Assembly (NCBI GenBank): GCA_037447655.1
Contig: JBBHKE010003205.1
Coordinates: 1 to 64,000 of the forward strand
Length of the DNA: 64,000 bases
Direction: 5' to 3'
DNA from: Zygnema cylindricum
Taxonomy: Eukaryota > Streptophyta > Zygnematophyceae > Zygnematales > Zygnemataceae
Notes under the pieces: generated by a model
What the model was told of the DNA's origin: nothing
What the model saw: only the letters and a program-made list of their open reading frames with translations
Databases searched by the model: none
Part shown: positions 23,634 to 34,291 of the stretch, piece by piece
Position numbering within the stretch: the stretch's first letter is position 1
Layout: the number at the start of each line of letters is the position of its first letter
Translations under genes and position numbers: made by a program

Positions 23634-24458
23634 TTCCACTCCTTTAGATGCCAATGCCCCTCTCCTCCCTTCCACTGACTCCCTTCTCTCCCCCTCCCTC
23701 CATGCCACTTACCGCTCGATGGTCGGGGCCCTTATGTACGCCATGCAGGCCACCCGCCCAGACATTGCCACAGCTGTCACTAAACTCAGTCAATTCCTTC
23801 AACGTCCTTCTCTTGATCATCTTGCCGCAGCCAAACGTGTCTTTCGTTATCTACAGGGCACTAAAACTCTTTGTCTTACATATTTTTCCTCTGGCTCTTG
23901 TACTCTTACAGGTTTTGTTGATTCAGATTGGGCACAAGATGAGCTTTTCCCGCCGTTCCACCACTTGCTCGTGCTTTTTTTTGGGCAATGGTCTTATCTC
24001 TTGGTCATGCACAAAGCAACCTACCACTGCTTGCTCCAACACTGAGGCGGAATATATGGCTGCTTGTCACGCCGCCAAGGTAGCAGTCTGGCTTCGGACT
24101 CTACTTTCCAATCTTGGATTGCCCCCTTCAACCCCTACTCCTATCTTTTCCGATTCCCAGGGAGCTCTTGCTTTGATCTGCTTGTCACACCGCCAAGGAA
24201 GGAGTTTGGCTTCGGACTGTACTTTCCAATCTTGGATTTCCCCTTTCAGCCCCTACTCCTATCTTTTCCGATTCCCAGGGAGCTCTTGCTTTGATCCGCA
24301 ATCCTATTCACCACAAGCGGACGAAGCACATCGACATTCAGTATCATTACTCTCGGGAGCGGGTCGATGATGGCACTCTCCAATTTCTTTATGTCAAATC
24401 CGCCTACCAAGTGGCCGATTATCTCACCAAGGCTCTTCATCGCCCTCACTTTGAGTAG
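23634..24458 (+). pseudogene. copia polyprotein 3' end (RT tail and RNase H), frame-broken
   Basis: The plus strand encodes a copia reverse transcriptase/RNase H tail: YRSMVGALMYAMQATRPDIA, AAAKRVFRYLQGTKTLCLTY, FVDSDWAQDE, then after a frameshift near 23,940 NTEAEYMAACHAAKVAVWLR and SDSQGALAL. A 118-bp tandem duplication follows, and then the true end (KRTKHIDIQYHYSRERV, DYLTKALHRPHFE, stop at 24,456-24,458). Everything upstream (gag, protease, integrase, most of RT) is missing. It differs clearly from the copia element at 7.4-12.3 kb. Confidence 0.85.
24063..24298. repeat. 118-bp tandem duplication inside copia RNase H
   Basis: Positions 24,063-24,180 are repeated at 24,181-24,298 with about ten mismatches; both start CTTGTCAC and end TTGCTTTGATC. 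Because 118 is not a multiple of three, the duplication itself shifts the frame. It covers the segment encoding the SDSQGAL motif. Confidence 0.9.
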
Positions 24459-24555
24459 CATCGCTTCTTCTCTGGGCTTCGTCTTCCTTCTCCTCCTCGC
24501 TAAATTCCCTTTGTTTTCATCTCAGTCTACTTTCTAGTTTTCGCTTGAGGGGGGG

Positions 24556-25080
24556 TGTTAAGGGACATTTAGCGTCAGGTTATTTTTGTCCTCTCCGTAC
24601 TTTTCTTACGTCGGTCAAGTCTTGTTGACCGTCTTATTCGGACGACTCACTTTTGGTCATGTCCGTACTTCCATACGTCAGTCCAGTCTTGTGTACCTTT
24701 AATTACATACGTCGGTCTAGTCTTACGTATAAGTCCTTTGACCGTCGGTCCAATCCTTTGGGCGACGGTCCAGTCTTCCTTTTTGTCCTACATACATTTA
24801 TTATAATCTAGACTATGATCCTTTTTACAGCGCACCGTAGAGCGCTTAGACTCCATACTAATTAGCAATTGTATATTTTGTATATAAGTGACTCTTCTCA
24901 CTTAATAAAATCATCCCAAATACAAATCAATTCCTCTCTCCAATGTATTGATCTTTCTCTTGTGTACAATTTTATGGCTTTCGCCAATCCACCTCCAATA
25001 TTAAGCTCAATTTTTCCATTATTTCTCTAAGTCCTGGTGCTCTTGTCTCGGTTCGCAGGTAAAGCTTAGTAAAGCTTACA
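24556..25080 (+). mobile_element. copia 3' LTR
   Basis: A purine tract (GAGGGGGGG, 24,547-24,555) is directly followed by TGTTAAGGGACATT. The LTR ends near 25,080 at AAGCTTACA. A TATA-like TATATAAGTG lies at 24,882 and AATAAAATC at 24,904. Upstream of the TATA sequence are five degenerate copies of ACGTCGGTCNAGTCTT (about 24,609-24,780), placed as LTR enhancer repeats would be. The right border is less certain than the left. Confidence 0.75.
24609..24780. promoter_or_regulatory. Degenerate 15-bp repeats in the LTR U3 region
   Basis: Copies of ACGTCGGTCAAGTCTT, ACGTCAGTCCAGTCTT, ACGTCGGTCTAGTCTT, CCGTCGGTCCAATCCTT and CGACGGTCCAGTCTT are spaced 20-65 bp apart, upstream of the TATA-like sequence. 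Enhancer-like direct repeats in U3 are known from other plant copia elements; activity here is inference. Confidence 0.55.
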
Positions 25081-25191
25081 TAACAAATAGTATTACTGTG
25101 GTTTTGCTTTTTTTTTCATCAATTAGATGTGGTAAGAAGAGAAAGAAAAAATGACACGCTAAAAAAGGAATGAGTTTTCACACCTTAAAAT

Positions 25192-25645
25192 TATACAGAC
25201 TTATTGCTGTAAAAACACTAATTATACAAACTAAAACTGTGCTAAGACTAATTATACAAAGTATTAACCGTGTTAATACTAATTAAACACTATTAATAAC
25301 TGTACCAGCACTAATTATAGTGACTAATAATTGTATCAATACTAATTATACAGACAAAGATCTGTACTGGTACAGAGATCAGTTGTGCAGAGATCAGTTG
25401 TGCAGTCTAATAGCTGTGCCTCCACAAGTTATGCATACTAATAACTGTTCTAATTATACAAACTCAGAACTGTACTTATACTCATTATAGAGACTAATTA
25501 TTGTAGTAATACTGATTAGACATACTAAAAACTATACTAACACTACTTATACATACTATAAACTGTACTAATAGTACTACTAATTATACATACCAAAAAT
25601 TGAATTAATACTAGTCATACAGATTAATAACTGTACAAATACTGA
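25192..25645. repeat. Degenerate minisatellite, ~31-bp unit, about 14 copies
   Basis: The region divides into units of about 30-32 bp that each start TATACA or a variant, pass through ACTAATAACTGTAC, and end ATACTAAT. Units vary by up to a third of their bases. One segment (25,364-25,430) is irregular and contains its own repeat of GAGATCAGTTGTGCA. It begins about 110 bp after the copia LTR. Confidence 0.8.
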
Positions 25646-25659
25646 TTATATAATTGGAT

Positions 25660-28600
25660 TTTTCTGAATAGGACAAGTTGTCATCATTACGCGTCATTTA
25701 TATATGATATAACATATATTTTCGCATCATATGTGTATATAATATACACAACCACTCTGGTAAAACTTTGTTAAATGGATAGAATTTACTTGACAAAGTA
25801 AAGCTTACACATCTTTTGTACATAAATGGTTGCACTGGTATAATTGCTACTTTACCACCCTAAAAAACCCTAATTTTTAGAACACATTTCGATGGTTTCA
25901 TAACCTGTTTTTTTATCGACAGATGTCACTCTTCTGTCATTGGTTGACAGGTGTAATTGTTGTCAGTCTTCTTTCCGAGTTACATTAAACTTAGTCATTT
26001 TTCCGAACTCAATCAGACAGGATGGTGAGTGAACTTTTCTGTTGTTTCATTTTATTTCATTATATTCCACACTATCCAGTGGTAGCCTCATACTACGGCG
26101 ACAACATCTACTGTTTTTTAAGCATAGCGGTAGGTTGTAATATGGTATGGCGTTTGGGATATGAGTGATGAATCCTGAGGCGAAAAAAAACTTTTTCATC
26201 AAATTATTCTTTTTTGGGTCACTATTCTAGATATTTCACGTTTTTGGAGCTTTTCAGGGTTTTTAGGGTGCTTTTGGGTGGGTCGGAATGGCCATATCTG
26301 GTGTACGGCATCACTTCACGCATGGATAATATTTTGGTGGTAAATGATTGTAAGAGCACCTTCTACTGGGGTATATTTGTGCAAATTACTGACACTATCA
26401 CCCTCAACATCATCAAATTTTGTTAACCATAGACAAACTAGAGCATTTAGGGTTGACAAAACACATCAGGTCTTTGACAAGGTGTCCTGTCTTTTTGCAT
26501 TTCTAAAAAAAATTCCACGGCTTGAAACGGTTTTCCACTAGCAATTTTTTTCCGAGATGAATATTGCGGACAACAATCAAATATTTGACTGGAGATCCTA
26601 GTTTGCCCTTCAAACCCTGCTTTCAAAGGAACATATCTCCAAAAGCATAAAAAAATGGGCCAGTGAAACTCCCATTTAATAATCTACACCTTGTACTTTA
26701 GGATGGACGATTAAGAATCATCATAAATGACGTCACTTTTCGTTTTCTATACACTGGTTTTGTTGTCATGTCTTCATGCGAATGGTTCACACACAGTAAA
26801 TTATGCAATTACAATCTTTTGCGCTTAAAAAATAGGATGTCTGGTTTATTTGGACTGTAATTGACTTTCCCAATGGGACCATACAGTACCCCTCTCGTAT
26901 CTTAGAACCTACAACCCTAAAAAATCGCCACTGGACATAACCACTATATATCCCATAGAAACGATTAAACCCGATTTAAATGAGAAATGATGTAGTTAAT
27001 TAATGTGGTGGATGGTAATTAACCAGTGTATACATCAAAACATATTCCTCATGATACAAAACCACAACAGAGTAACTATATTTTTATTCACTTGAAATAC
27101 AGGAATAGATCGAGAAAAAAAACATAGTTCCCATTCCACAAAGAACATGACCAAAAAAAATAAACAGAAGGAGACAAATGAGTCTTAAAAAATGATCGGA
27201 AAAATCTCCGAGGTTATAACTGAAGCTCAAAACCCTAGAAAAACCCTGGAAAGCAAATTGAAAAGGCACAACACCGGATTTAATGTATGCAAATTAATTT
27301 TTCACAAACATACCAAAGTCTACTGCAGCCCTTAAAAAGCCTAAAATAAAAATCAATGTCTAAAACTTTATCCTCTCTATCCCTACCCTCCTATCCCCTC
27401 CAGTGAATCACTTCCTCGCCAGAGTCCCTCCTAACGATTTTCATCAATCGGGAATCAACTTTATTGGAGTCTTCGAAAACTATGAATCACAAGCCCTTAC
27501 TTTTCCCTCTCTTAGTGTCTCCCTCTCCTTCCCTCCTCCTCATCTTAATTTTGTTTTATTCCGGCCTCCTCGGGGCCTTTGGCAACCGGCTTCAAACCTG
27601 CGAAAGGATTGTTATTATCCACACTAATTTTGGTGTATCATCTTGGAATTAAAGTTGTGATCTTTGTCGCGAGAAACGCTGACGCGGCGAATAAAATAAC
27701 GGCATACGTTTCCTTTCTCTAGTCCTTTGCATCAATAGATTAAATTAAAAGGTCTGAACTCTTTCTCACTCTCCTCCCCCTCCTCTCCCTCCTCCCTCCC
27801 TCCCTTTTGCTTCGTATATTTCATTTATTCTTACCGCATATGGACAAAGTCATTTCCATCCAGTTATTCTCCACCACCCCAGCGTGGACATTCTCGTTTC
27901 GCCTGTTCCCTCTCCCTCCCTCCACTCGTCCCACATTCCCTCTCTCCATCTCCACCACTCCTTCCCTATCCATCCCTGCCATTCCTCCCACGTGCATCCT
28001 TTCATTGATAAAAAAAATCCGTCAAAGAAGTCCCCATATTCACGATTCTTCCTTTCTGTATTTGAATGTGGTTAGCACCTTTTTATTCTCCCTCTCTCCC
28101 TCCCTCCCTCCCTCCGGTTTAAAAATCCGTCAAATAAGCATCAACGTTCTCGATTTTCTAGGTCCTCGTTTGAATGGGCTTCGAATTCAGTCCACAAGCT
28201 TTGGGGAAAACTCTTCTGCCCGAAATACCCGGGAGGAGGGAGGAGAGAGAGCCCTCCTTAGTTCGGAAAAGGAGGGAGGACAACGATAATGACCGAGTTT
28301 TTGGAGGAAATTTTCCACGGGAGAGTGAAGCACATGAGGACGCTCCACTGTTACTAACGAACTGGAGGCCGGCAGGCACCTGGCATCAGAAAAGAAAATA
28401 AAAGGTAAGACAATATAAAAGGTCAGTGCCGGTACACAGCCCATCGCAGGCGATTTGAGTGGAGGGACTATTATTACTGTGGATGGAAAATTAGGACTCA
28501 TAGTAATACTAATTTAGTATGGGGAGACGCGAAGGATTATGGTCTACTCTCTTAAATGGTGTTACTAATTCAGGAAACAAAAGAAAGATACAATACCCGA

Positions 28601-29790
28601 AGTAGTGTTACTAATACCAATAGCCGTGTACAGTGAAGTAGAAAAAATAAACCCAAGAAAAGAAAAAAAAATGTAAACAATCCTAGCTTTACCTTCACGG
28701 ATATTTTTTCTCCACGACTAAAGGAACAACATCAGCGTAAGTTGAAAGATACTCCAGGGACAATCGCATATTCTACTATCTGTGTAATAAAAACCTGTTT
28801 TAGACAAAGTATTCAGAACTTTTGGATAAGATTTTTTTTAGGGGTTTGAAGGCTTTATTTCCAGACTTCGAAAGACGTAAAAAGACTTAAAAGGACAATT
28901 TTTGACTGTGTTTTCAGGGTTTCTTCAATGTTTTAAAATACCTGAACCCATGTGTTAAGGGGGGGTCCATATGAAGGTACATATTCAAACTTTTGTTGTG
29001 AAATGGGGAATGTTCCCCCCACAACAATTAGTGTGGGGCATTTAAATTTCCGGAGGTCCGGGATGAGGTTTCCTCGACTGCACTCTCAAAAAAAAAGAAA
29101 AAGAGGAAAAAAAAAAGGGAATTAGGAACTAGGAAAGCTGACATAGAAAGGCATTTGACATGCTCGGTCACATTTGACATTACTTGAATGGTAAGTTCAT
29201 TTAGAATATATTTACCTCAGAAGAAAAAAACACACGACTTACCAAATGTTGTGAAAGAAAAACTAATACAATTCTAGTACGAGACAAAAACATTTGTTTT
29301 CCGATCGGTCCATAAGCTTTAAAACGGAATAAAAAACATGCTCTACCGTGGTTTTTGCAAGTCAATTGATCATCAAAACATAATTAAACAAATGTAAAAA
29401 ACGCAATAAACAAAATAAACACAATTATAAACATAATTTTCAGTCCCATTTCAGAGCGTCTTTTATATTTAATGTAGGAACCCTCAATATCGAGAAAAAG
29501 TATCCAAAACGGATTTAAAAAACGCTTACAGTGTGGAAAACGACAAGAAAGGAATGAGAAAGCATGCCTTTAAAACGCCTGCATGTATCGTGCATCGTTT
29601 AAAGGTTCACGAGCTTCCAATTCCCGTGGGGAAAAAAAAAGATGTATGAAAAAATATGAACAGAAAGGAGGTTGTTAGGAAAATTAGGGGTAAAAGAGGA
29701 GCCTTTGGTTGGAAAAGTTTTGCTAGGTTTATCAAAATTTTGGATTGCTAAAAGTGAAAGGAAGGGATGCTTCGTTTGATATGTATGCTA
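25660..29790. other. Non-repetitive intergenic DNA, no supported gene
   Basis: No open frame with a recognisable domain was found. The region lacks the repeat families seen elsewhere in the window. Two points stand out: an isolated ATG directly followed by a splice-donor-like GTGAGT at 26,022-26,030, and pyrimidine-rich stretches between about 27,360 and 28,120. An unrecognised non-coding or divergent gene is possible but not shown. Confidence 0.35.
27360..28120. other. Pyrimidine-rich tracts (CCTCCCTC type)
   Basis: Several blocks of C/T (27,371-27,402, 27,506-27,545, 27,763-27,808, 27,908-27,986, 28,089-28,116) are separated by ordinary sequence. They give long frames rich in Ser, Pro and Leu that I do not regard as genes. 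Confidence 0.6.
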
Positions 29791-29799
29791 AGTCCTATG

Positions 29800-30074
29800 C
29801 TTTTTTTTTTCGGGCGGCCGAGGTTTTTTTCTGGGCATGTTCTGAGTTCCTCCGAGGTTATAATCGGTCTGTACAAGCGCTTGCGTGGCAGTATAGTTTG
29901 ATTTGAGAAGGATTCGTACATATCATATCCGCAAAGAGTTTACATTTCGTACGGACAAGTGGATCATAACACGACACGCTAATTGACGTAAGCTAACGTC
30001 ACGTGCCAGTTCACGGCGGACAAACGAAAGTACCGTTTTCATACCGTACCGTATTCCCATTTTTCAAGTGTGAA
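29800..30074. repeat. Interspersed repeat, inverted relative of 4,535-4,800
   Basis: It matches the 4,535-4,800 copy in inverse orientation and ends CCCATTTTTCAAGTGTGAAC. It directly abuts the second foldback copy, whose outermost end is missing, so this repeat may have replaced it. Confidence 0.6.
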
Positions 30075-30452
30075 CCACGCAACTGTTTTGGTTACGCACA
30101 GTCACGTCATTTTGTCAAAGACTGTATGTTTGAAGTACACATTGGTACAAGGAAAGTACCGTTGAGTCAAAATTTGACGGTCAATCTGTTGGACATCTTT
30201 GACTTTCAAAATATTATTTCAACCGCTTAAAATTTTGCCGCGCTTGCGAACGTCGACCGTCATAATAAAATCAGCGATTCACACGGCCGACCAAGGTTTA
30301 CGGTAACAAAACTGCGGCAACCACATGTAAATAAAATTGTTGCGCACAGTCACTTTCTGTCTTTAAGGTGAGCTCCAAAGTGAGAGCACATGTTGGATTT
30401 TAACTTAGCAGCAAAATTGAAATTTAATCGTCAAGCATTACATTGAACTTAG

Positions 30453-31207
30453 TGTATGGCCCCATGTGGCTAAGTTTGGGTTTTTTTCTGTCGTTTTCTT
30501 TTCAAACTTAGCGCCGTACTGCCTAAGTTGCGACCGTACGAAGAAATAGCACTTGCGTCATTCTCGAACTTAGGGTGTACAAAAAGTTGTCGTCTTGCGT
30601 TTTTTTGACCCACTGTCACGTCATCTTCAAACTTATCATAAAACACATCGGCAATTTGTTTTAAGCTAAGTAAATCCGTTTACACCAATAGAAAAATATA
30701 TTCCCACGTGTGAAAAGTTTTCAAAAAAAATGACTATTGAAAAAAGTACAAGGTTGTTTGTTTTTGTCCGCATGCGCCTTGTACTGTTTTTTTTTTGCAG
30801 GGGTCTCGAGGCTGCATTGTCATTTCACGCAAAGTTGAAAAATCTGCGAAGGTGACAAATGTGCGAAGTCATGGCGGCCGGACGGGAGAGGTTTAAGCAA
30901 AGTCATGTCGTACAGCCAGGGGTGCAAGGTTGTACGCATAGAATGTCATGCAATGACATGCGACAAAACCAAATAATTTCAAAACTATGTCTTGCGACGC
31001 TTCAAAAAGTTTCGAAAAAATACGGTGCGGCAAAGGCAAATTGTACAATGGGAAAGCCGTCATGGGTAATGTATTTGTATACAATCGTCACAAACTTAAG
31101 TAACAATATCGAGTAAACACATAGAGACACTTGAAATCCGGGTCGGCCGGATCCGCGCTAAAATACAAAAAAAGTTCGTTAAGTTACAAGTACTTGGGGT
31201 CGTACCC
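30453..31207. mobile_element. Harbinger-like element nested in the foldback copy
   Basis: The 755-bp element has ends GTGTATGGCCCCATGTGG and CTTGGGGTCGTACCC, flanked by TTA on both sides (30,450-30,452 and 31,208-31,210). The uninterrupted relative at about 19,680-19,700 reads TTGAATTTAGACGCGAATTG, so the insertion duplicated exactly TTA. The interior has the GGGGTCTCGA motif (30,800). No coding capacity was seen. Confidence 0.85.
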
Positions 31208-31286
31208 TTAGACGCAAATTGAAACGTACTATGAGTCTTGTACGGAAATATTAAAACGCACGAAACGAAATAAACTTTGTACACTT

Positions 31287-31323
31287 AATAAACTTTGTAC
31301 ACTATAAGTGTACAAAGTTTATT
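31287..31323. repeat. Perfect palindrome at the foldback centre
   Basis: Seventeen-base arms (AATAAACTTTGTACACT and its inverse) surround a 3-base spacer ATA. A separate 50-bp perfect inverted match also joins 31,234-31,283 to the sequence that ends at about 31,394, so the centre could form a long hairpin. Confidence 0.9.
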
Positions 31324-31401
31324 TGTTTCGTGCGTTTTAATAAGTGTACAAAGTTTATTTCGTTTCGTGCGTTTTAATATTTCCGTACAAGACTTATAGT
31401 A

Positions 31402-31921
31402 CACTGCGAATCGTAATTAGAGTAAAAAAATAATAAGTGTAAAGAAATGAAAAAACATAATTAGCGTTATTAACTCTAATTTCGGTAATCAACTGTTTTC
31501 AAAAAAAAAAACTCTAATTTATCAATAACTCTAATTTGGGTTTCTACCGTAATAATTATCCGCGCTGAATATCACTACTGTAAATTAAGTACACGTACAG
31601 AATTTGACAGAACGTACAGTTTCACCTCATTATGGCATTTGCACTACGCGGTTTGTGAAAACCCAGTTACATGATAACGACCCTGTATAAAATCATTTTT
31701 TGTACTTTTTTAGTTAATAAAGTACATTTTTGCACGGTTAGCCACTGAACGTACGCCACACTAGTTAAAACGACTCTATTTTAAAGTTGTTCACGCTGAT
31801 TCAAAAAGTACCTTAAATAATGTAAAGTATAATTTAGAATTATGTACTCTATTTAGGGTGATGAAGTCAAAATTCGGGGCGACAAAATTAGCGTACGTAA
31901 TGCTAATTACTATTGGCGGTG
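31402..31921. mobile_element. MITE nested in the foldback copy, TA-flanked
   Basis: The 520-bp element starts CACTGCGAATCGTAATTAGA and ends with ATTGGCGGTG, with TA on each side (31,400-31,401 and 31,922-31,923). The foldback relative at 19,958-19,968 has an uninterrupted CTTACAGTTCTTCAG where this copy has CTTATAG|TA...TA|TTTCAG, which supports TA as the target. The family shares AGTGTGGCGTACG-type interior segments in inverse order. Confidence 0.88.
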
Positions 31922-32009
31922 TATTTCAGATTTGGGAGGTTTTGTTTCAATTTACGTCTAAGTTCAATGTAACACTTGACGATTAATTCTCAATTTTGTA
32001 GCTAAGGGT

Positions 32010-34286
32010 CAAGTTCCATCAGTCGAAAAGTGGGGTAGTTTAGTGAAATCCGCAACTATCTGGACCAAACCGTATCGCTTATTTTGTCTTTATACACGAA
32101 ACAACAATACAGAGAATCTTGCCAATACTCTCCGAAGGTATGGGAGGTAACACAGACCGTCGGGTATTCATCCGCGAGGCGTTCTCTTAATTTTTCTCTG
32201 TAGCTTCCAACGAAACTCAAAGAGGTGGGTTGGCAGCTACAAAAAAAATTTAATCGCGACACGCTGGACGATTACGCTACGTGTCACGATGGACAACCAA
32301 CGAAAATTGACAAAATTTGCACATGACACGCGCTTTTGAAAATACAACCGAAAATAAAAATGTAATTTCCTAACTTTCCCTCGTCACTCTATTTTCGGTA
32401 CCCTTTGTTTGTCACACTATTTTTGTCAAAAGACTTTCGTTATGTTCTAAAACACGAATCCTAAAAAATGAGGTCGCGTAGAAGTCTGGCGTTTGCAAAA
32501 AGTATAACAACCTTCTGTCGTATGCTGATTTTGTACGCAGGTACATGGTACGAAAGTGAAGATTTGATGTAATCTTTATTGGTGCTAAAAATCTTAAGGA
32601 TATTCAATATCGGATCGTAGCTTATGTGGTGCTAGACAATGTAGAACACGTGGTTTACAGGCTCTTTGTGACGGAACATCGACTTAATCAACCCAGCCCG
32701 TAAAGTTGGCCGTACGATTACAGAAACGACTGATGGAACCAATAGTTCACTTATACATCTAGGTTATACCCTAAAGAGAGAGAGAGAGAGATGATCAAAG
32801 ACACGCCATGGCTGTCGTCTTATTCATAAGGTGGCAAACTGAAGAAGAGAGCATTTTACCAAAATGGAGTCATAAATATGATTTGTACATGCGACTTGCA
32901 GACTCACACTATAGTCATATGCCTCAACCATTCAGGCGTTGACAAAACGATACACTCACGAGGTTTGATAATTACATATCTTTTGACACGTTGGCTAATT
33001 CATACCAATTTGACGAAGAGGCGCATGTGAAACAATCTATGCACAGACGCGAATCCGAACCGTGTAAATTTAATTGATCGGACGGCCGTTGTTGCAGCCG
33101 CCATCCGAAATGAGTTTGTGGCGGCCTTTGGAGATAGCATCACGCGATGCCACGTGGCGCCACATCATTGGATACCGGGGAAGATGGGAGGAGGAACCAT
33201 GGCTCCTGATTTGACAAGGGTCACCTTGAAGGCCATGTCGTACAATAGTCGTACAATAAGTACATCGGACACTGTACTTTTTTGTACTATACAGTGTTCC
33301 TATTGGACTAGAGTTTAGTTGTAGGTAGACGTGAGTAGACAGACTAGGACTTAGTGAAATTTAGGTACATTTGTCTAAAAGAGCTTGTAACTATAAAGGT
33401 CATATTTGACCAGCCATAAGTTATTGCTCACGGGAGCAAATTTAGTGATTCATTTTGCGTTGGGCTCAAGGGAGTCGGGTCCTCACAGCGGTGAGGGTTG
33501 TCAGAGTATTTGTGTGCCTGTGTGGCACTTATTCAGTGGGAAAGTGAAAGGGGGAAATATTATCCTAGAGGCTTTACATAGGCTGCCCATTATGTGGGTC
33601 AATGGAGACCACAGAATTGCAAAAACCGAAAGATGACAAAACCAACTACCATGCAAAAAAAGCAAGCTAAAAAAGCTCATAAGAACTGTATAAAAAACAA
33701 AAACCACCTAAAATCCAACATTGATTAAAAAGGTAAAAGTACAAATGACGAATACCAAACTATTGTGAAACAACCATTTTTATATAAACATTTTTTTTAA
33801 GTTCTTCTAATGCACGGTTATACGTAAAATCTACGATGGAAAACTTACTAAAAAGGCTCAATGGTAAACCATCTAAGTACATTAATGCGAATACCAAACA
33901 GAATAAAAGGGTGAAAATTATTTCATACGAGACCAAACAACAAAAAACCGAAAGATGGCAAAACCAACTACCGTGCGAAAAGGGCAAGCAAAAAAAACTA
34001 ATAATATCCGTATAAATAACAAAAACCATATATTCTCAGCGGAGCCCATTAACGGAGCTCGGGAAGACAAACAACGAATTGATCAACGAAATACCATATT
34101 GAAAGACAAAAAATTGCAATCATTGTCAAGCTACAACAAATGATGGTGATAAGAGGCCATTAATATTTAAGGTATACAAGCTCGTTATTCTCAAACAAGC
34201 ACCAATCTCATGTACAGAGGAACTTGTATAAAGCAATGCCGCAACAACAATTTTTTTTGACGCTATTGAAATACCACTGCCCATAG
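32010..34286. other. Intergenic DNA, no gene seen
   Basis: No frame has a recognisable domain. A short GA microsatellite lies at 32,776-32,790. An approximately 90-bp direct repeat (ACCGAAAGATGACAAAACCA and ACCGAAAGATGGCAAAACCA) occurs at about 33,625-33,715 and 33,946-34,030, with a weaker repeated GCGAATACCAAAC word between. The 66-codon frame at 33,118-33,318 was not assignable. Confidence 0.45.
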
Positions 34287-34291
34287 TACTC

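Larger units (their letters stand above)
30075..32010. mobile_element. Second foldback element, broken by two nested insertions
   Basis: The left arm (30,075-30,452) matches 19,305-19,690 of the first copy (ACTGTTTTGGTTACGCACAG, GTCGACCGTCATAATAAAAT, ACCACATGTAAATAAAATTG). It continues after a Harbinger-like insertion at 31,208. The centre is a long palindrome, and the right arm resumes after a MITE at 31,924 and fades near 32,000. The outermost left terminus and most of the right arm are missing. Confidence 0.75.

Noticed and set aside
25192-25645. CRISPR-like array
   Set aside because: The units are contiguous and diverged with no unique spacers, and the DNA is eukaryotic; it is a minisatellite.
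27807-28289. 160-codon Ser/Pro/Leu-rich plus-strand frame
   Set aside because: Produced by CCTCCCTC-type low-complexity sequence; no domain and no conserved pattern.
30859-31116. 85-codon frame as a gene
   Set aside because: It lies in the interior of a non-autonomous Harbinger-like element and has no known domain.
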